From Dolichospermum sp. DET69 (GTDB taxonomy: Bacteria; Cyanobacteriota; Cyanobacteriia; Cyanobacteriales; Nostocaceae): a stretch of 64,000 nt of DNA. The position numbers were made by a program, and so were the translations under genes. Where the stretch lies: the NCBI GenBank assembly GCA_017355425.1, contig CP070233.1, positions 3,079,501 through 3,143,500 on the forward strand. Direction: 5' to 3'. Shown piece after piece: positions 9,208-17,853 of this stretch. The notes under the pieces were generated by a model. The model was not told the origin of the DNA and did no database searches. It worked only from the letters and a program-made list of their open reading frames with translations. Each line of letters starts with the position of its first letter. Within the stretch, counting starts at the first letter, position 1.

Positions 9208-10377
9208 ATGAAAGCGATGATTCTTGCAGCGGGAAAGGGTACTCGTATCCGTCCCATTACGTATACAATTCCCAAACCTATGATTCCGATCCTGCAAAAG
9301 CCAGTGATGGAATTTCTACTGGAGTTATTACGTCAACATGGCTTTGACGAAATTATGGTCAATGTTAGCCATTTGGCGGAGGAAATAGAAAGTTATTTCC
9401 GTGATGGTCAGCGGTTTGGGGTGCAGATTGCCTATTCTTTTGAAGGTAAAATTGATGATGACGGTAAACTTGTCGGCGAAGCTATTGGTTCGGCTGGGGG
9501 TATGCGTCGGATTCAAGACTTCTCCCCATTTTTTGATGATACGTTTGTAGTTTTATGTGGTGATGCTTTAATTGATCTAGATTTAACTGCGGCGGTAAAG
9601 TGGCATAAATCCAAAGGAGCGATCGCTACTATCATCACTAAATCAGTTCCCAGGGAAGAAGTTTCTAGCTACGGTGTGGTAGTTACTGACGACGATAATC
9701 GCATTAAAGCCTTTCAAGAAAAACCGACCATTGAAGAAGCACTGAGTACAAATATCAATACAGGTATTTATATTTTCGAGCCAGAGGTTTTTAAGTATAT
9801 ACCCTCTGGAGTAGAGTATGACATTGGTAGTCAGTTATTTCCCCAACTGGTGGCTGATAATGCTCCTTTCTACGCCATTCCTATGGATTTTGAGTGGGTA
9901 GATATTGGTAAAGTTCCAGATTACTGGCGAGCAATTCGTGGTGTTTTATCAGGAGAAATTAAGAATGTCCAAATCCCTGGACATGAAGTTCGTCCCGGTA
10001 TTTTTACTGGGTTAAATGTATCTGTAAATTGGGATAAAGTTGATATAACTGGACCAGTTTATATTGGTGGGATGACCAAAATTGAAGATGGGGCAAAAAT
10101 CATTGGCCCGGCAATGATTGGTCCTAATTGCTGGATCTGTAGTGGTGCAACTGTAGATAATAGTGTAATTTTTGAATGGTCGCGTTTAGCTCCAGGTGTG
10201 CGTTTGGTAGATAAGCTGGTGTTTGGGCGTTACTGTGTAGATAAGACGGGAGCATCAATTGATGTCCAAGCTGCGGCTTTGGATTGGTTGATTACTGATG
10301 CTCGTCAAACTCCACCTTCGCAAATACCTGTAGAACACCAAGCGATCGCTCAATTGCTGGGAACAAGTTTAATTTAG
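9208..10377 (+). CDS. Sugar-nucleotide pyrophosphorylase
   Basis: 389 residues. The N-terminal Rossmann-like nucleotidyltransferase domain carries the signature MKAMILAAGKGTRIRPIT and the substrate-loop residues KPMIPILQKPVM; GDALIDLDL supplies the metal/nucleotide aspartate. From about residue 245 to the end, hexapeptide-like turns (IEDGAKIIGPAMIGPNCWI) form a left-handed beta-helix, as in mannose-1-phosphate guanylyltransferases and glucose-1-phosphate thymidylyl- or adenylyltransferases. It would make an NDP-hexose for polysaccharide or glycolipid synthesis. The exact sugar and nucleotide cannot be read from the sequence. It stands alone and is followed by a tandem repeat. Confidence 0.88.
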   Translation: MKAMILAAGKGTRIRPITYTIPKPMIPILQKPVMEFLLELLRQHGFDEIMVNVSHLAEEIESYFRDGQRFGVQIAYSFEGKIDDDGKLVGEAIGSAGGMRRIQDFSPFFDDTFVVLCGDALIDLDLTAAVKWHKSKGAIATIITKSVPREEVSSYGVVVTDDDNRIKAFQEKPTIEEALSTNINTGIYIFEPEVFKYIPSGVEYDIGSQLFPQLVADNAPFYAIPMDFEWVDIGKVPDYWRAIRGVLSGEIKNVQIPGHEVRPGIFTGLNVSVNWDKVDITGPVYIGGMTKIEDGAKIIGPAMIGPNCWICSGATVDNSVIFEWSRLAPGVRLVDKLVFGRYCVDKTGASIDVQAAALDWLITDARQTPPSQIPVEHQAIAQLLGTSLI

Positions 10378-10556
10378 TCAGTTGTCAGTTGTCAGTTGTC
10401 AGTTGTCAATTGTCAGTTGTCAGTTGTCAGTTGTCAATTGTCAGTTGTCAGTTGTCAGTTGTCAGTTGTCAATTGTCAGTTGTCAGTTGTCAGTTGTCAA
10501 TTGTCAGTTGTTTTTATTTGCCACTGACCACTGACCACTGACCACTGACTATTAAC
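10377..10556. repeat. Heptamer tandem repeat (CAGTTGT)n and TGACCAC repeat
   Basis: About 18 units of a 7-base CAGTTGT repeat with interspersed CAATTGT variants (10378-10512), then four copies of a TGACCAC-type heptamer (10522-10550). This is the cyanobacterial STRR class. The array fills the space between two convergent genes. Confidence 0.95.
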
Positions 10557-12564
10557 TATTCAAGTAAGTATACCGTTGTAAACTTTGCTCGTAGGTTTGT
10601 AGTAATCGCTGAGATTCTGCTATGGTAATTTGCTTTTCTTCTAAAGCTCGTTCACAACGTTGGCGAATGTTTTCTATCATGTCTTCGGCATCATACTGGA
10701 CGTAGCTAAGAACTTCACTCATGGTGTCGCCCTTAACAACGTGTTCAATTTGGTAGCCCTTGGGAGTTAAATTAATGTGAACGGCATTAGTGTCACCGAA
10801 GAGATTATGTAAATTCCCCATAATTTCTTGGTACGCTCCATTCAGGAACATTCCTAGATAGTAGGGTTTTCCTGGCTCAAATTTGTGGAGTTCTAACACT
10901 GATTTGACATCCCGCAAGTCTATAAAACGGTCTATTTTTCCATCACTGTCACAGGTTAAGTCCGCTAAAATGCCTCTGCGGGTTGGTTCTTCATCGAGGC
11001 GATGTATAGGCATAATGGGGAATAGTTGATCTATAGCCCAACAATCCGGCGCTGATTGAAATACGGAAAGATTGATATAGTAAATGGAAGCCATAATTTT
11101 CTCTAGGTCTTCCAACTCATCAGGTACGTATTCTTCCTGACGGATGAGAGTTAAAACTTTTTGACAACAAGCCCAGTAAAGACGCTCGGCTTTAGCGCGT
11201 TCATTGAGGCGCAAAATTCCTAAGTTGAAACGACTGATGGCTTCTTCTTTGAATTGAGCAGCATCGTGATAGAACTCTTGGTAATTTTCTTTGTTGATGG
11301 ATTGGTAGGTTTCCCAGAGATATTTAATGATTGGGGATTCTCCCTCTTGATGAGGGGAAGGAGGATCAAGGGGGACATCACTAGTGCTGAGAACGTCAAA
11401 GATTAAAACCGATTGGTGGGAAGAAATCGCTCGGCCACTTTCACTAACTAATGTAGGTACGGGAATATGCTTTTCATCACAGGTGTCTTTTAACTCTGCC
11501 ACGATGTCGTTAGCATAGTTTTGCATATTGTAGTTTTTGGAAGTGTAGAAGTTGGTTTGAGAGCCATCGTAATCTACACCCAAGCCGCCACCAACATCTA
11601 AGTATTTCATGTCTGCCCCTAACATTGCCAACTCTACGTAAATGCGGCTGGCTTCTTGGATGGCATCTTTAATGACATTGATAGCAGAGATTTGAGAGCC
11701 GATGTGAAAGTGTAATAATTGCAAAGAACCGAGTAAGTCGGCTGTACCTAATTTTTCCACAGCTTCCATAATTTCGGGAATTGTCAAGCCAAATTTAGCG
11801 CGATCGCCTGTGGAAGTTCCCCACCGTCCCATCCCTTGGGTGCTTAATTTCGCTCTGATTCCCAAGATTGGCTTAATTCCTAATTGACGACTGACCGCAA
11901 TGGCTAAATCTACCTCTTCAATTTGCTCTAGGACGATGACTGGTGTTTGTCCTAGTTTCTGGGCTAACATCGCTGTTTCGATGTATTCCTGGTCTTTGTA
12001 GCCGTTGCAAATTAACAATGCTCCTGGGGTATCCAATAACGCTAGAGCAATCATTAATTCTGGCTTAGAACCTGCTTCTAAACCAAATTGATGGGGTTTA
12101 CCAAATCGAACTAAATCTTCGATGAGGTGGCGTTGTTGATTGCACTTAACCGGAAATACCCCCCGATATACACCAGGATAGTTATAGCGAGCGATCGCTT
12201 TGGCAAAACAAGCGTTTAGTCGCTCAATTCGATCTTCCAAAATATCGGAAAAGCGAATTAACATAGGTAGCCCTAAATTACGCTGCTTTAAAGCATTTAC
12301 CAACTCGAACAAGTCTAATGAACCACCACGTTCGCCCCTGGGGGAAACTGTAACATGACCAGCAGCATTAATCGAAAAATAAGGCTGTCCCCAACCTTCA
12401 ATGCGGTAAAGGTCTTCACTGTTCTCAATTTTCCAAGGAAGAGATAAATCTCCCGCACTTGTACTAGGTACTAGCTGTTGCTTCTGTTTTTTGCTTTTTA
12501 ATTCGGCTTTATGCCCATTAGATGGCATTTTCACAATCTCATCAGCGGTTGATTCGACACCCAT
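10552..12564 (-). CDS. speA: Biosynthetic arginine decarboxylase
   Basis: 670 residues, the usual length for the large PLP-dependent biosynthetic arginine decarboxylase (fold III). It makes agmatine from arginine for polyamine synthesis and arginine catabolism. Visible features are the PLP-lysine region PGVYRGVFPVKCNQQRHLIEDL, the glycine-rich phosphate site YLDVGGGLGVDYDG and the C-terminal decarboxylase domain with ISSHQSVLIFDVL and CDSDGKIDRF. A 14-residue PPSPHQEGE-type insertion sits near residue 400. The first 40 residues are a variable, lysine-rich extension. The ATG is preceded by AGGAAG. It is transcribed divergently from ndk. Confidence 0.96.
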   Translation of the reverse strand: MGVESTADEIVKMPSNGHKAELKSKKQKQQLVPSTSAGDLSLPWKIENSEDLYRIEGWGQPYFSINAAGHVTVSPRGERGGSLDLFELVNALKQRNLGLPMLIRFSDILEDRIERLNACFAKAIARYNYPGVYRGVFPVKCNQQRHLIEDLVRFGKPHQFGLEAGSKPELMIALALLDTPGALLICNGYKDQEYIETAMLAQKLGQTPVIVLEQIEEVDLAIAVSRQLGIKPILGIRAKLSTQGMGRWGTSTGDRAKFGLTIPEIMEAVEKLGTADLLGSLQLLHFHIGSQISAINVIKDAIQEASRIYVELAMLGADMKYLDVGGGLGVDYDGSQTNFYTSKNYNMQNYANDIVAELKDTCDEKHIPVPTLVSESGRAISSHQSVLIFDVLSTSDVPLDPPSPHQEGESPIIKYLWETYQSINKENYQEFYHDAAQFKEEAISRFNLGILRLNERAKAERLYWACCQKVLTLIRQEEYVPDELEDLEKIMASIYYINLSVFQSAPDCWAIDQLFPIMPIHRLDEEPTRRGILADLTCDSDGKIDRFIDLRDVKSVLELHKFEPGKPYYLGMFLNGAYQEIMGNLHNLFGDTNAVHINLTPKGYQIEHVVKGDTMSEVLSYVQYDAEDMIENIRQRCERALEEKQITIAESQRLLQTYEQSLQRYTYLNS

Positions 12565-12801
12565 TTCTTCCTGACCTCTCTGTTTCGCCCACGAAATAAC
12601 AATTTAACAAAATAGTCTAGTAAAGGATATACGACTAGAAATAATTTCTGATTAAGAATTAGGTTTTTGACTTAGAACACCCTTCGTTCTTTTAGCTGAT
12701 ATCTCCAATTTTTAGGGAAAATTCTCAGACTACTAGACAAAAGACATCAAAACAACTGACAATTAACCCATCAAAATTTGATTATGTTTTTGGAGACAGA
12801 T

Positions 12802-13251
12802 TTGGAACGCACATTTTTAGCAATTAAGCCTGATGGTGTACAGCGCGGGCTTGTGGGTGAAATTATCCGCCGATTTGAAACTAAGGGCTTTACCCTAGTC
12901 GGCTTGAAGTTTATGAAAGTCAGTAAGGAATTAGCGGAAAAACATTATGATGTTCACCGTGAAAGACCTTTTTTCCCTGGTTTAGTCGAATTTATCATTT
13001 CTAGTCCAGTGGTAGCAATGGTTTGGGAAGGTGAGGGCGTTGTTACCGCCGCCAGAAAGATTATTGGCGCAACCAATCCCCTAACAGCAGAACCAGGCAC
13101 AATTCGCGGCGATTTTGGCATTAATGTTGGACGTAACCTAATTCATGGTTCTGATGCTCAAGAAACTGCCCAAACAGAAATTGCTCTGTGGTTTAAGGAA
13201 GAGGAATTAGTTGCTTGGCAACCTCACTCAAAAGCTTGGTTGACTGAGTAA
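12802..13251 (+). CDS. ndk: Nucleoside diphosphate kinase
   Basis: 149 residues. Ndk moves gamma-phosphate among NTPs and NDPs through a phosphohistidine; the active histidine is in IHGSDA, and [26 protein letters not shown] and the N-terminal [16 protein letters not shown] are all present. I chose the TTG at 12802 because it gives the exact family length and start ([12 protein letters not shown]) and has GGAG at 12792-12795 with a six-base spacer. An in-frame ATG at 12784 would add six residues and has no Shine-Dalgarno-like sequence. It is divergent from speA. Confidence 0.95.
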   Translation: MERTFLAIKPDGVQRGLVGEIIRRFETKGFTLVGLKFMKVSKELAEKHYDVHRERPFFPGLVEFIISSPVVAMVWEGEGVVTAARKIIGATNPLTAEPGTIRGDFGINVGRNLIHGSDAQETAQTEIALWFKEEELVAWQPHSKAWLTE

Positions 13252-13380
13252 AACTGTTCACGGTTGACGGTTGACGGTTGACGGTTAACAGTGTAAAACT
13301 GTTCACGGTTGACGGTTGACGGTTGACGGTTAACAGTCAACAGTCAACAGTTAACAGTCAACAGTTAACAGTCAACAGTT
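13250..13380. repeat. Duplicated heptamer array (CGGTTGA / CAACAGT)
   Basis: Two direct copies of a block of about 43 bases (AAAACTGTTCA then CGGTTGA x3 then CGGTTAACAGT), starting near 13250 and 13295, followed by alternating GTCAACA and GTTAACA units. The second half is partly complementary to the first, so the array can fold into long hairpins between the convergent ndk and terC genes. Confidence 0.9.
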
Positions 13381-13382
13381 AA

Positions 13383-14105
13383 TCACTTCAATACTTCAGT
13401 TTTTTCCCTTTCTTCTGGAACTAATTCAACAACGGTGCGTTTAGAGAAGCCCCAGGCTAAGATGGCACCAATGGCTGTCACCATAAGCCATTGTGGTGGC
13501 ACTAAACCATCGTTGATGACTTTTAACAATAGACGTAAACCTACAAACGCTACAGTCACATAACCTGCGTCTTCTAAATTTTCATATTCATCTAACCAGC
13601 GAATAAATAATCCGGCCATGAATCGCAAGGTGACAATCCCAATGGTTGTGCCGGTGATTACCAACCATGTTTCTTGAGAAACGGCGATCGCTGTGGTGAC
13701 ACTATCCAAAGAAAAGGCTAAGTCCGTAAAAGCCAGCACGGGTATAGCTTGCCATAGAGACTTAAACCGTGGCCCGTGATGATGATTGTCTTCGTCTTCT
13801 TGGGAACTAAAGTGTTGGAATACTAGCCATAAAAGATAACCAGCGCCCAATAGTTCAAATTGCCAAAATTTCTGTACCCAAGTAGCTGTTAACAATAGGG
13901 TAATTCGTAAAACATAAGCGAAGACTAAACCAATGTTTAGGGCTTGACCTTCTAGTTTTTTGTCTTCTAGTCCTTGAGCGATCGCAGCGAGAGCGATGGC
14001 ATTATCAGCCGATAGCACCGCCTCTAAAAACACTAATATTAAGAGGACTATAGATGCTTCAACGCTAAAATGAAAATTTAGGTAATTAAATATTTGGTCT
14101 AACAT
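13383..14105 (-). CDS. TerC family integral membrane protein
   Basis: 240 residues and about seven membrane segments. The family motif is clear: a first acidic block FLEAVLSADNAIALAA (residues 28-43) and a second FTDLAFSLDSVTTAIAVS (about 131-148), the conserved aspartates expected to bind divalent cations. A short His/Asp-rich cytosolic loop (DEDNHHHG) lies between them. Characterised TerC/YceF/YkoY relatives export manganese or load metals onto secreted proteins; tellurite resistance is the historical name. The substrate here is not known. It is alone, convergent with ndk. Confidence 0.88.
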   Translation of the reverse strand: MLDQIFNYLNFHFSVEASIVLLILVFLEAVLSADNAIALAAIAQGLEDKKLEGQALNIGLVFAYVLRITLLLTATWVQKFWQFELLGAGYLLWLVFQHFSSQEDEDNHHHGPRFKSLWQAIPVLAFTDLAFSLDSVTTAIAVSQETWLVITGTTIGIVTLRFMAGLFIRWLDEYENLEDAGYVTVAFVGLRLLLKVINDGLVPPQWLMVTAIGAILAWGFSKRTVVELVPEEREKTEVLK

Positions 14106-14799
14106 TCCAATTTCTCAGCCAAAAATGCAGAATTTACAAAGATTAGGGATTAGAGATTTTTATTGTCGAAACTACAATAAATTACTACTTCCATCTATTT
14201 TAACGTGCATTTACTCCAATTTTAACGCCGTACTCCCCTATTAAGATTTTCCTGTATTCTTCTTGGTCAAAATCTCTACAACCAAAAGTCTGTATAAAAT
14301 AAAGTGCATTTATAAATTTACATTACCACCTTACTTGCCTGATATGTCATATCTTCCTGACATTATAGTAATTCTTATTATTAACTATTGTTTTCCTCAT
14401 TTATTCCACAGGATTTCCACAGGTAATTCGGCACTTTTCCACAGATGTTCTACGAGTTAATCAGCTATTGCTGACTTATTGGGGATTGTTAATTTTTTAC
14501 TACTAACAGGCTTTATAACCGAGTTTTCATGAAGTTATGTAACAAAAATATAGTTGTAAACCTGATTCATTCGTCAAAATTTATTTTTGACTGCTAATTG
14601 TTAACATTTCGCATCATTGACAAATCCACCCCTGATGAGCGCAAAATGATGAGTCTTATGTTTGATTCCGTTCGGCATCTGCATCTTGTGTTCTGGTTTA
14701 TTTTAATTTCCCATCCCCACTTTCCTAACAGGGTATGAATCAGCCCTTAGTAAAACTGAACACAAATAACTTCTCTTGATTGATATACAGGAAAATTTT
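14106..14799. other. AT-rich gap with DnaA-box-like cluster
   Basis: No convincing gene in about 690 bases; a 65-codon open frame at 14263-14460 has no ribosome-binding site and unlikely composition. Three DnaA-box-like sequences lie close together in the same orientation: TTATTCCACA (14401-14410), ATTTCCACA (14413-14421) and TTTTCCACA (14435-14443). An AT-rich tract lies just before them, and a further perfect TTTTCCACA is found at 15038-15046. This could be an origin-like or DnaA-regulated site; dnaA and dnaN are not nearby. Confidence 0.35.
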
Positions 14800-14994
14800 A
14801 TGAACACAACAGTCCCTATCTTTACCGAAATTCCAGAAACATTACAAGAATCCATGAACAACTACTTAGAAAGCCATCCAGATTGGGATCAAACCCGTGT
14901 ATTAACAGCGGCTTTATCACTATTTTTACTCCAAAATGGCGAAAGCGATCGCCGGGCTGCTCGTGTTTACTTGGAAACTTTATTTCATCAATAA
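14800..14994 (+). CDS. DUF2811-type small protein
   Basis: 64 residues from the ATG at 14800, preceded by ACAGGA. The sequence (TEIPETLQESMNNYLESHP, DWDQTRVLTAALSLFLLQNG, RRAARVYLETLF) matches my memory of DUF2811, a small helical protein found throughout cyanobacteria, of unknown function. The helix-turn-helix-like spacing suggests a small DNA- or protein-binding module, but this is not shown. It is a single gene with long noncoding flanks. An earlier in-frame TTG at 14776 is less likely. Confidence 0.75.
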   Translation: MNTTVPIFTEIPETLQESMNNYLESHPDWDQTRVLTAALSLFLLQNGESDRRAARVYLETLFHQ

Positions 14995-15573
14995 TCAATA
15001 GAAATACTGAATTAAATTAATAAACCAACTCAGTTTCTTTTCCACATACTTAGCACTGATATCATGAATCTTGAATCACTTAATTCAGGCTATAAACTGT
15101 AGTAGGGGCATAATTTATTCAATCATCCCACGCTGTGAAGGCGTGGGAGTCGTGGCAATTTACAAATGTTTTGACTATGTTTTAGCTTAATCAGCAGAAG
15201 CCCCACGTCTCACTATACCGGAGCGTGGGGATGCCAGTCGCCTGCGACGGGAAACCCGTCTACAGCGCTGGCTCATGAATGCGCGTGAGTTGAGTTGCGT
15301 AGCTAGAATTGTATTTGAGCGTAGCGAAAACAAAGAAGGCTACAGCGACGAAACGAACAAAATATTGATTTTATGTTATTATAAGAGAGTAGGTGTAGTC
15401 CAATTAAATGCTCCAAATGCAGCCTACAAAACAAAAAACAAATCTCAAAACCAAAGAACCGTGGGGCGCACGGTGTAGGGGCGTATTGCAATACGCCCCT
15501 GCTCAGTTAATGTCCTCATAGAGGAGTCACGCTCGTTGCCCACACTCACCTGAAAGGGAGTGTGTGGAGTACG
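14995..15573. other. Noncoding region rich in hairpins
   Basis: No gene supported. Several strong palindromes are present: CCCACGC/GCGTGGG (15127-15147), CCCCACG/CGTGGGG (about 15201-15231), a perfect 22-base palindrome of GGGGCGTATTG and its complement (15478-15499), and CACACTC/GAGTGTG (15541-15564). The first and last have the loop style (GTGAAGG, ACCTGAAAGG) of the IS200/IS605 end hairpins elsewhere in the window, suggesting decayed element ends. The last two also lie downstream of the response-regulator gene on the minus strand and could terminate it. Confidence 0.5.
15478..15499. repeat. Perfect 22-bp palindrome
   Basis: GGGGCGTATTG followed immediately by its exact complement. It is 75 bases beyond the stop of the minus-strand regulator gene. 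It may be a terminator stem or a dispersed cyanobacterial palindrome. Confidence 0.8.
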
Positions 15574-16272
15574 TCACGAAGAAATAGCGCATTCAAACTT
15601 ATAGCCGACACCACGGATAGTATGAATTAATGTTGATTGAGTCGGATCGAGTTCAATTTTCTTCCGAATTTGACCAATATGAACATCCACAACCCGTTGA
15701 TCTCCAACATATTCATAGTCCCAAACTTCTTGGATGAGTTCGGACCGTCGCCAAACCCTGGCTGGATGACTAGCTAAAAAATACAATAGGTCAAATTCCA
15801 GAGCTGTTAAGGGAATAGGTTCGTTACTAATTATTACTTCCCGTCGCATAGAATCAATCGTTAACTTGTCAAAAACTAGGCGTTGCTGTTCTGCATTAGT
15901 CACAACTCGCTGCCGCCTCAAAATTGCTGCTACTCTCACCTCTAACTCTCCTAACCCGAATGGCTTAGTGAGGTAGTCATCAGCACCTTTAGAAAACCCG
16001 CGAATTTTATCAATTTCGTCGGTTCTGCTAGTCAGAAGGAGCACAAATACACCGCTACGACTCTGCATTTCTTGACAGAGATTAAAACCAATTACATCCG
16101 GTAAATTAACATCTAGAATTACCAAATCGGGGTTAAATTGCTCAAACATACTCACACCAGTCTTACCGTCTTCGGCAGACTCAACTTGATAATTTTGTTT
16201 CAGCAAAAAGCGTTGGATTAAATTCCGAACCGCAGGATCGTCATCAACTACAAGAATCTTGGCAGCAGCCAT
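15574..16272 (-). CDS. OmpR/PhoB-family response regulator
   Basis: 232 residues. The receiver domain (about 1-120) has the acidic pair in ILVVDDDPAV, the phosphoacceptor aspartate in DLVILDVNLPDV (about D55) and the lysine in DDYLTKPFGLGEL. The C-terminal winged helix (about 135-228) carries the OmpR signatures LTALEFDLLYFLASHPARVWRRSEL and VVDVHIGQIRKKIE...IHTIRGVGYKFE. It would bind DNA after phosphorylation by a partner kinase, which is not adjacent. I could not match it to a named cyanobacterial regulator such as RpaA, RpaB or ManR. ATG start. Confidence 0.93.
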   Translation of the reverse strand: MAAAKILVVDDDPAVRNLIQRFLLKQNYQVESAEDGKTGVSMFEQFNPDLVILDVNLPDVIGFNLCQEMQSRSGVFVLLLTSRTDEIDKIRGFSKGADDYLTKPFGLGELEVRVAAILRRQRVVTNAEQQRLVFDKLTIDSMRREVIISNEPIPLTALEFDLLYFLASHPARVWRRSELIQEVWDYEYVGDQRVVDVHIGQIRKKIELDPTQSTLIHTIRGVGYKFECAISS

Positions 16273-17183
16273 AGTTATTATTTTTTACAAAGGTGTATAG
16301 AATTAACAAACCTAAGAAGGTAGGTTCTACTTTGGTAGTAAGTTAAAATTTACAAGGGATAGAGATGATTATCCTGATTATTTCCATAACCTGTAATTTT
16401 TATGCTGGATATTGAAAAAGTAAATATGCTGGTATAGCAGAAGTTAGAGAACAAGTTTCCGCTGTGAGTTTCAACAAGTATTGGACGGATGAAGTGAACC
16501 TTCCTGGAATGAAAATAGGAAGATAGTGTGTAAATTACCATCAATCTCAAAATTACAATTTTCTTATGTGCGGTTGCCCTGACTCATGTTATTATTTTGT
16601 TAGACGGATAAAATCGCCTAAGACAAATAATATAGGTAGTTACTTATCTAAATTGTTGTCTTTATTTCTATAAAATCTAAAGTTGTTTTTCTGTAAAATA
16701 AAAAGTGCCGCTGATTAAGGCTAAAGTAATAACCTCCCGTCAGTAACCCAGCCCTAAAGGGACTGAGCTTGCAAGAGAAATCAAACAAGCCATACTGACC
16801 AGACCACCCTGAGCGTAGTCGAAGGGTAGCCGTTATTTGAGTCACGACACCTTGGAATGCGTAGCTAGTTCCCCGCTCTGTCGCTTGTGATTAAACAGTT
16901 CTAAGGTCACTGGAACAGTGTCGCAAGCTCAAGCAAGCTCTTATAACAGGTCGAAGCTAACATCACCCCGCAAGGGAGGCACATCTCGTGCAAAACATTA
17001 TGCGTACAGGGTTGTGAAATTTGAAATAGTAACTGTCCTATTGAAAGTGCATTACAAAAGCACACCGAATTAAACAACTCCAAGGCGGTAATGGGATCAG
17101 AATATTGACAGCGATTAAAATCGCTCGTGCCGCTTCCCTCTCAGCCCTAAAGGGACTGAGTTTCCCGCATCCCGTATATTTCT
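16273..17183. other. Long gap containing a deleted IS-like element
   Basis: 910 bases with no supported gene. 16273-16690 is AT-rich with nothing recognisable beyond possible promoter sequence for the regulator. 16740-17165 looks like an IS200/IS605-type derivative, described separately. A CCCTGAGCGTAGTCGAAGGG repeat, common in many genomes, lies at 16807-16826. Confidence 0.6.
16740..17165 (-). mobile_element. Internally deleted IS200/605-type element (no tnpB)
   Basis: Both ends carry the near-palindrome CAGCCCTAAAGGGACTGAG (16749-16767 and about 17143-17161). The right part (17110-17165) has the same two-hairpin order as the intact element end at 52676-52735: first a GCGATT/AATCGC hairpin, then CTCAG/CTGAG. 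Read on the minus strand this is a left end at about 17165 and a right end near 16740. The roughly 370 bases between do not encode TnpA or TnpB but contain a structured-looking stretch (16890-16990). It ends about 20 bases before the CPP1-like gene. Ends are estimates. Confidence 0.5.
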
Positions 17184-17807
17184 ATGAGTAATCAAAGTCC
17201 CTACGAAAAACTTGGGGTATCGGAAAATGCAAGCTTCGATGAAATTCAGGATGTTAGAAATCGCCTGTTAGAACAACATGGTGGTGATGGCAATATCCGA
17301 GAAGTTATTGAAGCTGCTTATGATGCAATTCTGATGGAACGCCTACGGATGCGCCAAGAAGGCAAAATCAAAGTGCCTGAGCGAATCCGGTTTCCAGAAA
17401 TGCGAGTTCCATCTTCTCCCCAAGCCAGTCAACCCCTGGGTCGGCAGTCTCCTGCATGGCTACAGCAGAGTTTGGATCAGCCCACATTAACTGATGTACT
17501 ACTACCAGGAGCTTGGTATCTAGGCTTAAGTGCAACTAGTTTGTTGTATCCTGGTGTTAGCGGGCAGGTTTTGCAACTGTCATTGGTCCTTGGTGTGGGT
17601 ATTGGTATTTACTTCCTTAATCGCAAGGAAGGAAAATTTGGTCGAGCAGTTTTATTCACGCTGGTTAGTTTAATTGTTGGCTTAATTGCTGGCGGTTTGA
17701 TTGCTGGCTTGATATTACCATTACCAGGGATAAATTTAACAGCGAATCAGTTTTCTACGCTGTTAACTTTTATATTGATGTGGTTAGTAAGCAGCTTTTT
17801 GCGTTAG
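17184..17807 (+). CDS. CPP1-like (J-like, membrane) protein
   Basis: 207 residues. The N-terminus (SPYEKLGVSENASFDEIQDVRNRLLEQH) resembles a J-domain without the HPD tripeptide, followed by a charged linker and three or four membrane helices (about 110-207: WYLGLSATSLLYPG, LSLVLGVGIGIYF, VSLIVGLIAGGLIAGLI, LLTFILMWLVSSF). This fits the CPP1-like/DUF3353 family. The plant member is a chaperone for protochlorophyllide oxidoreductase at plastid membranes; the cyanobacterial role is not established. It stands alone. A deleted mobile element ends about 20 bases upstream of the ATG, so its promoter may lie in that element. Confidence 0.85.
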   Translation: MSNQSPYEKLGVSENASFDEIQDVRNRLLEQHGGDGNIREVIEAAYDAILMERLRMRQEGKIKVPERIRFPEMRVPSSPQASQPLGRQSPAWLQQSLDQPTLTDVLLPGAWYLGLSATSLLYPGVSGQVLQLSLVLGVGIGIYFLNRKEGKFGRAVLFTLVSLIVGLIAGGLIAGLILPLPGINLTANQFSTLLTFILMWLVSSFLR

Positions 17808-17853
17808 GACTATGGGTAATTGGTTGATGACCGATTACCCATAATTTTTGTAG

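Noticed and set aside
14263-14460. 65-codon open frame in the TerC-DUF2811 gap
   Set aside because: No ribosome-binding site, erratic composition (PPYLPDMSYLPDIIVILIIN) and overlap with the DnaA-box-like cluster.
15275-15478. 67-codon frame in the hairpin region
   Set aside because: Composition follows the hairpins and no family is recognisable; no Shine-Dalgarno sequence.
16648-16845. 65-codon minus-strand frame
   Set aside because: It spans the end of the deleted element and a common dispersed repeat (LRLRSGWSGQY); no ribosome-binding site.
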